From positions 104,663 through 168,662 of the forward strand of contig NZ_AUHZ01000007.1 in NCBI RefSeq assembly GCF_000423445.1: a stretch of 64,000 nucleotides of DNA. Reading direction: 5' to 3'. The DNA is from Acidipropionibacterium thoenii DSM 20276 (GTDB lineage: Bacteria > Actinomycetota > Actinomycetes > Propionibacteriales > Propionibacteriaceae). Position 1 is the stretch's first letter, and each line of letters starts with the position of its first letter. This document shows, piece by piece, positions 24,997 to 33,638 of this stretch. The notes under the pieces were generated by a model. That model made no database searches, was not told the origin of the DNA, and saw only the letters and a program-made list of their open reading frames with translations. The position numbers were made by a program, and so were the translations under genes.

Positions 24997-26399
24997 CAGA
25001 AGTTGATCATGTGTCCGCCGATACCCTCGGCGGCGTCCTTGAGGGCCTCCGACAGTGACGGATGGGCGTGGATATTGCGGCCGATCTCCTCGGCGGTGAT
25101 GTCCCACAGCTGGGCCAGGGTGAGCTCTGGCAGCAGTTCGGAGACGTCGGGGCCGATCAGTGAGGCACCCAGCAGCTCGCCGTGCCGGGCGTCGGCGACG
25201 ATCTTGACGAAACCGGTGGCGTCGCCCAGCCCCCAGGCCTTGCCGTTGGCGGCGAAGGGGAACTTGGAGGTCTTCACCTCGTAGCCCTTCTCGCGGGCCT
25301 GGGCCTCGGTGTAGCCGAAGGAGCCGATCTGGGGCTGGCAGTAGGTGGCCCGCGGGATCATGTCGTAGTTGATGGGCATCGTCTCGGCCTGGGCGATGGT
25401 CTCGGCGGCGACCACCCCCTGGGCCTCGGCGGTGTGGGCCAGCATCAGCTTGGCGGTGCAGTCGCCGATGGCGTAGATGCCCTCGACATTGGTGCGCATG
25501 AAGTCGTCGATGGCGATGGCACCGCGGTCGGTGAGTTCGACGCCGGTCCTCTCCAGTCCGTAGCCCTCGGTGCGCGGGGCGAAACCGACGGCCTGGAGGA
25601 CCCGGTCGGTCTCCAGCACCGTCGCCTCTCCCCCGGCGGCCGGCGAGACGGTGACCTTGACCTTGTCCCCGGAGTCGTCGATGGCGTCCACCTTGGTGGA
25701 GGTCAGCATCGTGATGCCGAGCTTCTTGTAGACCTTGGCGAGCTCGGCGCAGATCTCCTTGTCCTCATTGGGGACGATCCGGTCGAGGAACTCCACGATG
25801 GTCACCTGGACGCCGTAGGCGGCCAGCACATAGGCGAACTCGGTGCCGATGGCCCCGGAGCCGGCGATGACGATCGAGCCGGGCAGGGTGTCGGAGAGGA
25901 TCTGCTCCTTGTAGGTGACGACCCGCTCCGACAGCTGGGTGCCGCGCAGCGTCTTGACCGTTGCGCCGACAGAGATGATGGCGTTGTCGAAGGTGATCTT
26001 CTCGGTGACCTCGCCGTTCTCGTTCCTGACGTCCAGCTCCTTGGGGCCGGTGAACTCACCCCAGCCGTTGACCTCGGTGATCTTGTTCTTCTTCATCAGG
26101 AAGTGGATGCCATTGACCATCCTCTTGGAGACCGCCCGCGAGCGGGTGAAGGCCTTGCCGAAGTCCATCGAGATGTCTCCGGAGATCCCGAAGGTGTCGG
26201 CTTCGCGGGTCACGATCTGGGCCAGTTCGGCATTGCGCAGGAGCGACTTGGTGGGGATGCAGCCGACATTGAGGCACACCCCGCCCCAGTACTCCTTCTC
26301 GATGATCGCTGTCTTCTTGCCGAGCTGGGCTGCGCGAATCGCTGCCACATAGCCGCCGGGGCCGGCACCAAGGACAACGACGTCGAAGTGTGAGGTCAT
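24996..26399 (-). CDS. lpdA: Dihydrolipoyl dehydrogenase
   Basis: A 467-residue flavoprotein disulfide reductase: FAD-binding [14 protein letters not shown], redox cysteines Cys42 and Cys47 in [17 protein letters not shown]-binding [12 protein letters not shown] and the C-terminal [10 protein letters not shown] with the His-Glu acid-base pair. It is the E3 component that reoxidises lipoamide in pyruvate/2-oxoglutarate dehydrogenase and glycine cleavage. No E1/E2 genes are adjacent. Leaderless start with TAGAGT six bases upstream. The next gene is translationally coupled. Confidence 0.95.
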   Translation of the reverse strand: MTSHFDVVVLGAGPGGYVAAIRAAQLGKKTAIIEKEYWGGVCLNVGCIPTKSLLRNAELAQIVTREADTFGISGDISMDFGKAFTRSRAVSKRMVNGIHFLMKKNKITEVNGWGEFTGPKELDVRNENGEVTEKITFDNAIISVGATVKTLRGTQLSERVVTYKEQILSDTLPGSIVIAGSGAIGTEFAYVLAAYGVQVTIVEFLDRIVPNEDKEICAELAKVYKKLGITMLTSTKVDAIDDSGDKVKVTVSPAAGGEATVLETDRVLQAVGFAPRTEGYGLERTGVELTDRGAIAIDDFMRTNVEGIYAIGDCTAKLMLAHTAEAQGVVAAETIAQAETMPINYDMIPRATYCQPQIGSFGYTEAQAREKGYEVKTSKFPFAANGKAWGLGDATGFVKIVADARHGELLGASLIGPDVSELLPELTLAQLWDITAEEIGRNIHAHPSLSEALKDAAEGIGGHMINF

Positions 26400-26405
26400 G
26401 GCGCC

Positions 26406-26411
26406 ACTCTA
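26406..26411 (-). promoter_or_regulatory. -10 box (TAGAGT) of a leaderless start
   Basis: Minus-strand TAGAGT, 6 nt before the lpdA ATG at 26399. Confidence 0.5.
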
Positions 26412-26502
26412 ACGGGCCGTCCGATCCCCCGCTGTGCGATCACCGCGCGGGTCCTTCAGCCGTCACCGAACGAGGGCCTTTCACTCCCCCGCCCGTGTGT
26501 CG

Positions 26503-26544
26503 TACTATCGGCATCAGATCTCCAATATGATATATTTCCGGAAA
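26503..26544 (+). promoter_or_regulatory. AT-rich promoter region with a 10-bp palindrome upstream of the HTH-MurA gene
   Basis: TACTAT (26503-26508) has a TTCACT 17 bases upstream, and TATGAT follows at 26526-26531; either could be a -10. Just downstream is the perfect palindrome TTTCCGGAAA (26535-26544), a candidate operator in an unusually AT-rich stretch for this genome. Confidence 0.4.
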
Positions 26545-26623
26545 CTTCGGGTGCACTGCCCGCCCGCCTGAGTCCACTCGGGGGACGGGGTGGTGCGCCG
26601 ACGTGTTGCGAAAGGATCAAGGC

Positions 26624-28153
26624 GTGGACACCATCAGCCCGGCATCGGTGGGACGACTCATCCGTGATGCCCGCAAACAGCGCGGTCTCACCCAGAACCA
26701 GCTGGCCGAACTGCTCAAGACCTCCCAGAGTGCGATCCACCGCATCGAGGCCGGCCATCAGAACCTGTCCCTGGACTACATCAATCGGATAGCCGACGCC
26801 CTGGAGTCGCCGCTGATCTCGACCCCGAAGTCGGGTACCTCGATGAACTACCGGATCCAGGGTGGTCGGACCCTGTCGGGCAGCATCGAGGTGCGCTCCT
26901 CCAAGAACGCCGCGGTCGCGCTGCTGTGCGCCAGTCTCATCAACCGGGGCCACACCGTGCTGCGCGGGCTGGCCCACATCGAGGAGGTCAACCGCATTCT
27001 CGAGGTGCTGGCCTCCATCGGCGTCACCGCCAGCTGGTCGGAGGACGGTAAGGACCTCACCCTCGAGCGCCCCGCGGAGCTGGATCTGGACGCCATGAAC
27101 GAGACCGCCGCCAAGCGTACTCGCAGCATCCTGATGTTCCTGGGACCGCTGATGCACTTCTACGACGACTTCAAGCTGCCCTACGCCGGCGGCTGCAACC
27201 TGGGTGCCCGGACCGTCGAGCCGCATCTGCAGGTGCTGCGGGCCTTCGGCCTGGACGTGGTGGCCACCGAGGGCGCCTACCGGGCCCACGTCCATGACCG
27301 CAGGATCCAGGAACGCCACATCGTGCTCACCGAGCGCGGCGACACCGTCACCGAGAACGCCCTGCTCGCCGCCGCCCAGATGCCGAGCCTCACCGTGCTG
27401 CGCAACGCCAGCCCCAATTACATGGTCCAGGACCTGTGCATCTTCCTCACCAAGCTCGGCGTCCAGATCGAGGGGATCGGCTCGACCACGCTGCGGATCC
27501 GCGGCGTCGCCGATATCAACACCGATGTGGAGTACTTCCCCTCCGAGGACCCCATCGAGGCGATGAGCCTGCTCACCGCAGCGGTGGTCACCAAGTCCGA
27601 GCTGACCATCACCCGGTGCCCCATCGAGTTCCTCGAGATCGAGCTGGCGATACTCCACGAGATGGGGCTGGACTTCAGCCTCACCGATGAGTACCCCTCC
27701 CACAACGGCTACACCCGGCTGGTCGACATCACGGTGCGTCCCAGCCAGCTCAAGGCGGTGGCCGACAAGATCGCCCCGATGCCCTTCCCGGGCCTCAACA
27801 TCGACAACCTGCCGTTCTTCGCGGTGATCGCCGCCGAGGCCGAGGGCCAGACCCTGATCCACGACTGGTGCTACGAGAACCGGGCGATCCATCTGGTCGA
27901 TCTCAGCAAGCTCGGCGCCAACGTCCAGCTGCTGGACCCGCACCGGCTGATCGTGGTCGGTCCGACGCGGTGGCGGGGTCGTGAGCTCATCTGCCCACCG
28001 GCCCTGCGTCCCGCGGTCTGCCTGCTGCTGGCCGCACTGGCCGCCCAGGGTGAGACCGTGCTGCGCGACGTCTACATGATCAACCGCGGATACGAGGATC
28101 TGCCCGCCCGGCTGGGGGCCCTCGGGGCCAGCATCACGGTCTTCAACGACTGA
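26624..28153 (+). CDS. Fusion of XRE-type HTH domain and MurA-like enolpyruvyl transferase
   Basis: A 509-residue protein. Residues about 8-65 are an XRE helix-turn-helix (LIRDARKQRGLTQNQLAELL, SQSAIHRIEAG); from about 75 on it is a MurA-family EPSP-synthase fold with IEVRSSKNAAVALL (the Lys-Asn of MurA), the catalytic-loop cysteine in AGGCNLG (Cys191) and an aspartate at 394 aligned with the MurA active-site Asp. The loop after that Asp differs from standard MurA (NLP instead of QAQ-like). MurA adds enolpyruvate to UDP-GlcNAc in peptidoglycan synthesis; such HTH-fused relatives occur in actinobacteria and may be paralogues of a housekeeping MurA. GTG start seven bases after AAAGGA. Confidence 0.85.
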   Translation: MDTISPASVGRLIRDARKQRGLTQNQLAELLKTSQSAIHRIEAGHQNLSLDYINRIADALESPLISTPKSGTSMNYRIQGGRTLSGSIEVRSSKNAAVALLCASLINRGHTVLRGLAHIEEVNRILEVLASIGVTASWSEDGKDLTLERPAELDLDAMNETAAKRTRSILMFLGPLMHFYDDFKLPYAGGCNLGARTVEPHLQVLRAFGLDVVATEGAYRAHVHDRRIQERHIVLTERGDTVTENALLAAAQMPSLTVLRNASPNYMVQDLCIFLTKLGVQIEGIGSTTLRIRGVADINTDVEYFPSEDPIEAMSLLTAAVVTKSELTITRCPIEFLEIELAILHEMGLDFSLTDEYPSHNGYTRLVDITVRPSQLKAVADKIAPMPFPGLNIDNLPFFAVIAAEAEGQTLIHDWCYENRAIHLVDLSKLGANVQLLDPHRLIVVGPTRWRGRELICPPALRPAVCLLLAALAAQGETVLRDVYMINRGYEDLPARLGALGASITVFND

Positions 28154-28179
28154 GTCGTCAGGGCGGTGAGCGCTCAGTC
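28148..28179. terminator. Weak convergent hairpin over two stop codons
   Basis: GACTGAG (28148-28154) pairs with CTCAGTC (28173-28179), containing the stop regions of the convergent HTH-MurA and pdxK genes. Only 7 bp, so tentative. Confidence 0.3.
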
Positions 28180-29082
28180 CAACTCGGCGGTCGGTGCCGC
28201 CGGGGCCTCGACCAGCCGGTCCTGGGCCTGCACCAGGGCCAGCTCCGTGCGCCCCAGCCGGATCGTCTCGGCCAGCACCGCGTGCACCGAGCCGGCGGTG
28301 TGCCCCAGCGCGGCCGCCAGGTCGCGGCCGGCCAGCAGATGGGACAGGAAGACCGCGGCGGTGAGATCTCCCGAGCCGTCGAAGTGGGCGTCCAGCAGGG
28401 GGGTGGAGACCAGCACCGCACGGTCGGCGGTGACGGCCACCATGTGGGCGTGCTCGCGATCCAGTTCGGCGCACTCCACCGAGGTCACCAGCACCGTGGA
28501 GGTGCCGGCCTCGACCAGACGCCGGGCCGCTGTCAGCACCTCGGCCAGGCTGGTCGGCCGGGCTCCGGACAGCGCCCCCAGTTCGAAGAGGTTGGGGGTC
28601 AGGACGTCGGCCAGCCCGAGTGCCCGCTGGCAGAAGAAGGTGCGTACCCCCTGGGGCACGTAGAAGCCCTTGTCGATATCCCCCATCACCGGGTCGCAGC
28701 AGAACAGCACGGCGGGATTGAGCTCCTTGAGCCGCCGGGCGGTCTCCCAGATGAGCCGCCCGGACTCCTCGGTGAGGTAACCGCTGAGCAGCGCGTCGAC
28801 CTGGCTCAGCACCCCGTTGGCGGCCATCGCGTCGATGATGCCGCGCAGCTGATCGGTGGTCAGCGCGGGCCCGGCCACACGGGGCCGGGCATTGTCATTG
28901 GACAGCACCACGGTGGGTACCGCCCAGGTCTCCACCCCGAGGCGCTGCAGCGCGAAGACGGCCGCCGAGTTGCCGACCGACCCGACGGTGACATGGGACT
29001 GGATGGACAACACGGTCCTGGAACGGCCGGCCGTGAACAGGCCGGGTGCTGACCGGTCGTGGTTGGACAGATGTGGGCTCAC
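28174..29082 (-). CDS. pdxY: Pyridoxal kinase
   Basis: A 302-residue ribokinase-fold kinase: LSIQSHVTVGSVGNSAAVFALQRLG at the N-terminus (quoted here as LSIQSHVTVG and GNSAAVFALQRLG) is the pyridoxal-kinase signature, and FDGSGDLTAAVF holds the catalytic Asp and anion hole. It phosphorylates pyridoxal to PLP in the salvage pathway. The GTG at 29082 is preferred because TATTGT lies seven bases upstream; a much longer open frame reaching 29757 on this strand is antisense to the divergent gene and is not used. Confidence 0.88.
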   Translation of the reverse strand: MSPHLSNHDRSAPGLFTAGRSRTVLSIQSHVTVGSVGNSAAVFALQRLGVETWAVPTVVLSNDNARPRVAGPALTTDQLRGIIDAMAANGVLSQVDALLSGYLTEESGRLIWETARRLKELNPAVLFCCDPVMGDIDKGFYVPQGVRTFFCQRALGLADVLTPNLFELGALSGARPTSLAEVLTAARRLVEAGTSTVLVTSVECAELDREHAHMVAVTADRAVLVSTPLLDAHFDGSGDLTAAVFLSHLLAGRDLAAALGHTAGSVHAVLAETIRLGRTELALVQAQDRLVEAPAAPTAELD

Positions 29083-29088
29083 CCGAGC

Positions 29089-29095
29089 CACAATA
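29089..29095. promoter_or_regulatory. Overlapping divergent -10 boxes of pdxY and the GDPD gene
   Basis: On the plus strand CACAAT (29089-29094) lies 6 nt before the GTG at 29101; on the minus strand TATTGT (29095-29090) lies 7 nt before the GTG at 29082. The two hexamers share five base pairs, so only one polymerase can open the site at a time. Confidence 0.5.
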
Positions 29096-29100
29096 GGCGG

Positions 29101-29880
29101 GTGCGAGCCAGTGATTTCCCCTACTTCTCGAAGCCTTTCACAGCCCTGGCGCACCGGGGTGGATCGTTGCTGGCCGACACCATCGGCCACGAGAACACCC
29201 TGAGAGCCTTCGGTAACGCTGTGGCGCTGGGGTACAGCCACATCGAGACCGATGTGCACGCCACCAGTGACGGAGGTCTGGTGGCCTTCCACGATGATCG
29301 TCTGGATCGGGTGACCGACTCCACGGGTCTCATCCGTGAGATGCCGTTGTGCCGGGTGCGTCGGGCCAGCGTGGGAGGCGAGCCGATCCCGACCCTTGAC
29401 GAGGTGCTGGAGGCCTTCCCCGAGACCTTCGTCAACATCGACATCAAGGAGTCCGGGGCGGTCGCCCCACTGGTGGAGGTGCTGAGGCGGCACCGAGCCA
29501 CCGGAAGAGTCTGCGTCGGCTCCTTCGGCTCGGACCGGCTGGCCAGGTTCCGGCTCCTGATGGGCTCCCAGGTCGCCACCGCGGTGGGCCCGGTGGGGGT
29601 GGCCTGGTCGGCCATCGGTCGGGTGACCGCCCGGTTGCTGCCACCGACCGGGGTGGCCTTCCAGGTGCCGATGAGAACCCGGCTCGCCGGGCTTGACATC
29701 CCCCTGGTGACCCCGGCCTTCATCCGCGCCGCCCACGCCACCGGCCGGGCGGTCCATGTCTGGACCATCAACGACCGCGAGCAGATGAACCGACTCATCG
29801 ACATGGCGGTGGACGGCATCGTCACCGACCGCATCGACGTGCTGGCGCAGGTGCTGGCCGAGAGGGGTTTGGCCGGCTGA
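29101..29880 (+). CDS. Glycerophosphodiester phosphodiesterase family protein
   Basis: A 259-residue TIM-barrel phosphodiesterase with the GDPD residues HRGG, ENTLRAF, IETDVHATSDG and FHDDRLDRVTD in order, and FVNIDIKE further on. No signal peptide, so cytoplasmic. It would cleave glycerophosphodiesters to glycerol 3-phosphate and an alcohol. The GTG start is only 19 nt from the divergent pdxY start; the intervening bases carry both promoters. Confidence 0.87.
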   Translation: MRASDFPYFSKPFTALAHRGGSLLADTIGHENTLRAFGNAVALGYSHIETDVHATSDGGLVAFHDDRLDRVTDSTGLIREMPLCRVRRASVGGEPIPTLDEVLEAFPETFVNIDIKESGAVAPLVEVLRRHRATGRVCVGSFGSDRLARFRLLMGSQVATAVGPVGVAWSAIGRVTARLLPPTGVAFQVPMRTRLAGLDIPLVTPAFIRAAHATGRAVHVWTINDREQMNRLIDMAVDGIVTDRIDVLAQVLAERGLAG

Positions 29881-30010
29881 GGCCGGCCCAAGGGGTGCCG
29901 CGGACCGGGGCTACGCGCAGCGCCGAGTCGAGGCCCTCGCCATCGGTTGCCCGAGCCTGCCATGATGGATAACGCAACTTGCCCGAGTCGGAAGTCTGGA
30001 AGGAGGAGCC

Positions 30011-30340
30011 ATGGCAGATCGTGCACTGCGTGGAATGGGTCTGGGATCCAAGAGCTTCGAGGACGAGGAAGGCGTCGAGATGGCCGAGAGGCAGGAGATC
30101 GGTTTCGACTGTCCCAACGGCCATCACTTCGACATCACCTTCTCGGTGGAGGCGGAGCTTCCCGGGGTCTGGGAGTGCCCCCGATGCGGCGCGGAGTCTC
30201 ATCGCAGCGATGGCACCCAGGCCGAGAAGAAGAAGGAGAAGCCCCAGCGCACCCACTGGGACATGCTCACCGAACGCCGGTCGATCCCCGAGCTGGAAGA
30301 ACTGCTCAAGGAGCGGCTGGACGATATCCGCAAGGACTAG
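30011..30340 (+). CDS. rbpA: RNA polymerase-binding protein RbpA
   Basis: A 109-residue actinobacterial transcription factor that binds RNA polymerase and principal sigma factor and stabilises the open complex. Visible: MADRALRGMGLGSKSFE N-terminal tail, a zinc-binding core (FDCPNGHHF ... WECPRCG) and the C-terminal THWDMLTERRSIPELEELL sigma-interaction domain. A strong GGAAGGAGG precedes the ATG. Its presence is diagnostic for Actinobacteria. Confidence 0.95.
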   Translation: MADRALRGMGLGSKSFEDEEGVEMAERQEIGFDCPNGHHFDITFSVEAELPGVWECPRCGAESHRSDGTQAEKKKEKPQRTHWDMLTERRSIPELEELLKERLDDIRKD

Positions 30341-30420
30341 GGCCGGCCGTCGGCGCGGCGGCTCTCAGCGCCTGTGATGGGGCCGTCGACCACCAGCAGC
30401 TGTGGCACGTCCACGGCCCC

Positions 30421-30446
30421 GAGGAGCCCCTCAGCTGCGGCTCCTC
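30421..30446. terminator. Hairpin between rbpA and ppm1
   Basis: GAGGAGCC (30421-30428) pairs with GGCTCCTC (30439-30446) across a 10-nt loop; the right part overlaps the last codons of the convergent ppm1 gene. Confidence 0.4.
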
Positions 30447-31219
30447 AATGTGTCGCGCGCCGAGCCGAGGGCCTTGGCGAGCTGGCTGGTGCGGTAGTCG
30501 AGTCCCCACAAGGTGGTGCGGATCAGGGCCTCGACGACGATGGCCCGGCTCATCTTGGAGTGGCCGTACTCCCTCTCGACGAACTCGATGGGCACCTCGG
30601 CGACGGTCATGCCGTGCTTGAGGACCCGCCAGGTGAGGTCCAACTGGAAGCAGTAGCCGGCCGAGGCCACGTCGTCCAGACCTATGGTGCGCAGCGTCTG
30701 GGCACGGAAGGCATTGAACCCCCCGGTCGGATCCCTCACCTTCATGCCGAGCATCAGCCGGGTCCAGACTCCCCCGCCTCGCGAGATGAGCTCCCGGGAC
30801 CTCGGCCAGTTCACCACGCTGCCACCGGGCACGTAGCGAGACCCTTTCACCATGTCGGCATTCCGCAGTGCCGCCAGCAGCAGCGGTAGCTGCTCAGGCT
30901 GATGGGAGCCGTCGGCATCCATCTCGACCAGGACGTCGTAGCTGGCGTCCAGCCCCCAGTGGAAGCCGGCCAGATAGGCCGCTCCCAGGCCCTCCTTGCC
31001 CTTGCGGTGCATCACATGAATCTGGGAGTCGGCGGCGGCGAGCCGGTCGGCGATCCGGCCGGTGCCGTCCGGGGAGTTGTCGTCGGCGACCAGGATGTCG
31101 ACTCCGGGGTCGGCGGCACGAACCCGTCCGGTGATCGCCTCGATGTTCTCGGCCTCGTTGTAGGTGGGGATGATGACAAGGACCCGGGAGCCGGTCCCCT
31201 CGTCGTCGCTGGTGGGCAT
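30431..31219 (-). CDS. ppm1: Polyprenol-phosphate mannosyltransferase (Ppm1/DPM1-like GT2)
   Basis: A 262-residue GT2 glycosyltransferase: VLVIIPTYNEAENIE, LVADDNSPDGTG, LVEMDADGSHQPEQ (DxD metal site) and DPTGGFNAFR. It transfers mannose from GDP-mannose to polyprenol phosphate, giving the lipid donor for mannosylated lipids and proteins. The adjacent upstream lnt gene mirrors mycobacteria, where the two activities are joined as Ppm1. Start at the ATG with GAGAGGA seven bases upstream; a GTG at 31270 is the alternative. Confidence 0.88.
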   Translation of the reverse strand: MPTSDDEGTGSRVLVIIPTYNEAENIEAITGRVRAADPGVDILVADDNSPDGTGRIADRLAAADSQIHVMHRKGKEGLGAAYLAGFHWGLDASYDVLVEMDADGSHQPEQLPLLLAALRNADMVKGSRYVPGGSVVNWPRSRELISRGGGVWTRLMLGMKVRDPTGGFNAFRAQTLRTIGLDDVASAGYCFQLDLTWRVLKHGMTVAEVPIEFVEREYGHSKMSRAIVVEALIRTTLWGLDYRTSQLAKALGSARDTLRSRS

Positions 31220-31379
31220 GGCGTCGTCGTCCTCTCCCGGCCCCGCCCGGGGCCCTGCACGGTCACTCACTGCACGACATCTGTCGGAGATGTCGTGAGG
31301 CCTCTCAGCCTAACCCTCACACCCGGCCGGCTGCCGGGCGAGCCTCCTGCCAGGGTGGCCGGAGTGCAGCTCGAGGCCG

Positions 31380-33050
31380 TCAGGAAGCCGGGTCCGGTCG
31401 CCCTCGTCGTGATCCTGCGGCGCCGAGGAGCACCGTGATGAGGGCGATCGCGACACTGAGCCAGGCGATGACCGGGGAGGCCTTGACCCCGGCGGAGACG
31501 CCGGAGCCGACCGAGAGGGTGTACATCCGCCAGTCGTGGCTGGCCTCGGCGGTGCGGTCGCGGACGGCGCCACTGGGTTCGATGAGGCCCGACAGTGAGG
31601 AGGTCGTCGAGACGGTGATCTGACGGCCGGTCTCGATGGCCCGGGCCCGGGTGATCTGCCACTGCTGGTAGGGCTGCGCGGTGTGGGTGTAGGTTGCATT
31701 GTTGGACTGGACCATCAGCAGCTGCGCACCGCTGCGCACGGTGTCGTAGACGGTGCTGTCATAGGCCAGTTCGAAGCAGATGACGACCCCCACCGGTAGC
31801 TGGCGGCCATTGATCCGGGCATTGATGATCCCCGCAGTGGTGCCCGGAACCGACTGGCGGCCGACATGTTCCAGCACCGGCAGGATCGGCAGCAGGGTGG
31901 AACGCCAGGGAATCCATTCCCCGAAGGGCACCAGATTGCGCTTGTGGTAGACGCTCGATGGCTTCGCAGCCCCCTGTGGCCACCACATCGCGGTGGTCTG
32001 GCGCTCATCGGGCCCGGGCCCCTCGGTGACGGCCCCGACCAGGATCGGGAGCTCGGCGATCCGGGTGGCGGTGGTCACCAGGGAGCGCGTCTGAGCGTCT
32101 GCCACCGGATCGATGTCGGTGCTGTTCTCCGGCCACAGCACCATCTGGGGCGCGGCTCCTCCGCCGGCTCGCTGGGCCGCGATCGCCGCGATCGTCTCGG
32201 ACAGGTGGTTCTCGGTCACCGAACGGGCATAACCCATGGCGTAGGACCCGGCGGTGCCGTCGACCCCACCCTGGATCACCATCACCCTGGGCCCGGAGGT
32301 CTGCCGGGAGACCTGTCGGTTGACCCAGGCCGTGGTCCACTCCCCCACCAGACAGGCCACCAGCAGCAGTGCCACCAGGCTGACTCCGGGACCGGGCCGC
32401 AGCCCCACCCGGCCGGCTGCGACCGGACTGCGGCCCTGCCGGGGACCGATCGCTGCGGCCAGCAGTTGGCCGGCCAGGGCGATGAGCAGGCTCACCCCGG
32501 TCGCCCCGATCCAGCGGAAGGTGCCGGCCACCGGGGTGTCGATCGCGGTCCACGCCAGTCGTACCCAGCCGAACCCGCCGATCGGCACCCGCGCGGCACC
32601 GACCTCGGCGGCCGACCAGATGCAGGCGGCCCACAGCGGGGCCAGCGGCAACCGCTGCACCATCCGGATGCCCCAGCCGGTGACCATCGGCCAGCAGGCC
32701 ATGAAGGCGATCAGCACCACCGCGGCGGGCCAGGCGACCACGTAGACCCACCAGATGGTGCTGGTGAACAGCCCCAGGCCGTACAGGTATCCCAGTCCCA
32801 GAGCCGCCCGTGGCCGGGCTCGTCGTACCAGCAGGGTCAACCCGGCGACCCCGGGAATCACCAGCGGCCACCAGCCCACCGGCGCCTGGCCCAGCCCGGT
32901 GGCGACTCCCGCCAGCACCGCGAGCAGGCAGCGCCACAGGGTCGCATGGTGGAGAGCCGATGGTGGCTGGAGGCGGCCGTCACGGGCGCGGGCGCGGAGG
33001 AGGTGGCCGGCCTCGAAGGGCGATGGGGTCGCGGTGAACGGCGAGGTCAC
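31380..33050 (-). CDS. lnt: Apolipoprotein N-acyltransferase
   Basis: A 556-residue membrane enzyme with about six to eight N-terminal helices, a nitrilase-type extracytoplasmic domain (about residues 240-490) and a final helix. The catalytic triad is recognisable: Glu in MVLWPENSTDID (about residue 308), Lys in YHKRNLVPFGEWIPW and Cys in VVICFELAYDS. It N-acylates the cysteine of lipoproteins. The start GTG overlaps the lrp stop (GTGA). Forms a unit lrp-lnt(-ppm1). Confidence 0.9.
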   Translation of the reverse strand: MTSPFTATPSPFEAGHLLRARARDGRLQPPSALHHATLWRCLLAVLAGVATGLGQAPVGWWPLVIPGVAGLTLLVRRARPRAALGLGYLYGLGLFTSTIWWVYVVAWPAAVVLIAFMACWPMVTGWGIRMVQRLPLAPLWAACIWSAAEVGAARVPIGGFGWVRLAWTAIDTPVAGTFRWIGATGVSLLIALAGQLLAAAIGPRQGRSPVAAGRVGLRPGPGVSLVALLLVACLVGEWTTAWVNRQVSRQTSGPRVMVIQGGVDGTAGSYAMGYARSVTENHLSETIAAIAAQRAGGGAAPQMVLWPENSTDIDPVADAQTRSLVTTATRIAELPILVGAVTEGPGPDERQTTAMWWPQGAAKPSSVYHKRNLVPFGEWIPWRSTLLPILPVLEHVGRQSVPGTTAGIINARINGRQLPVGVVICFELAYDSTVYDTVRSGAQLLMVQSNNATYTHTAQPYQQWQITRARAIETGRQITVSTTSSLSGLIEPSGAVRDRTAEASHDWRMYTLSVGSGVSAGVKASPVIAWLSVAIALITVLLGAAGSRRGRPDPAS

Positions 33051-33577
33051 TGCTCGGTGACTCCTGAATCGGCGTCGGTGCCGCCGGCGGCAGCACGCTC
33101 CGAACCGGGCTCGGCATCGTCCAACTGGTCACTGACCAGCGGACGGGCATCGAAGACGGTGTCCAGCACGACGGTCGTCTCGGTGCTGCAGCGGCAGCTC
33201 TTGCGTATCTGGTTGAGCAGTTGGTCGAGATGGTGCGGGGATGCCACCTGGACCCGAATGAGGTAGGAGGCCGAACCGGCCACCGAGTGGCAGTCGCGCA
33301 CCGCCGACAGCTCCCGCAGCACCGGCGGGATCTGGTCGTCGAGGGCCGGATCCACCGGGCGGATGAGGATGAAGGCGGTGATCCCGGCATCGATCGCGAC
33401 CGGGTCGATGTCGGCGTGGTAGCCCTTGATGATGCCCTTGGCCTCCATCCGGCGCACCCGCTGCTGGGCGGCCGAGGTGGACAGCCCGGTCTCCCGGCCC
33501 AGGTCGGTCCACGACATCCGCCCGTTGGACTCCAACAGGGCCAGAATCTGTCTGTCGGTGCTCTCCATGGGCCACAT
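33047..33577 (-). CDS. Lrp/AsnC family transcriptional regulator
   Basis: A 176-residue regulator: N-terminal winged helix (DRQILALLESNGRMSWTDL, STSAAQQRVRRME) and an RAM effector domain (GYHADIDPVAIDAGITAFI) typical of amino-acid-sensing Lrp proteins, plus an acidic tail. Start at 33577 or the in-frame ATG at 33568; a GACAGT hexamer six bases upstream of 33577 would allow leaderless initiation. It is translationally coupled to lnt (GTGA), an unusual partner for an Lrp protein. Effector unknown. Confidence 0.82.
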   Translation of the reverse strand: MWPMESTDRQILALLESNGRMSWTDLGRETGLSTSAAQQRVRRMEAKGIIKGYHADIDPVAIDAGITAFILIRPVDPALDDQIPPVLRELSAVRDCHSVAGSASYLIRVQVASPHHLDQLLNQIRKSCRCSTETTVVLDTVFDARPLVSDQLDDAEPGSERAAAGGTDADSGVTEQ

Positions 33578-33638
33578 CGTGCCACTGTCTGGCGAAGGGA
33601 TCACCGGTGTGGACGTCTGGAGAGGAGCCGGGGCCCGG

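Noticed and set aside
29083..29757. N-terminal extension of the pyridoxal kinase frame by 225 codons
   Set aside because: It lies entirely antisense to the glycerophosphodiesterase gene, and a leaderless start at 29082 with TATTGT is well placed.
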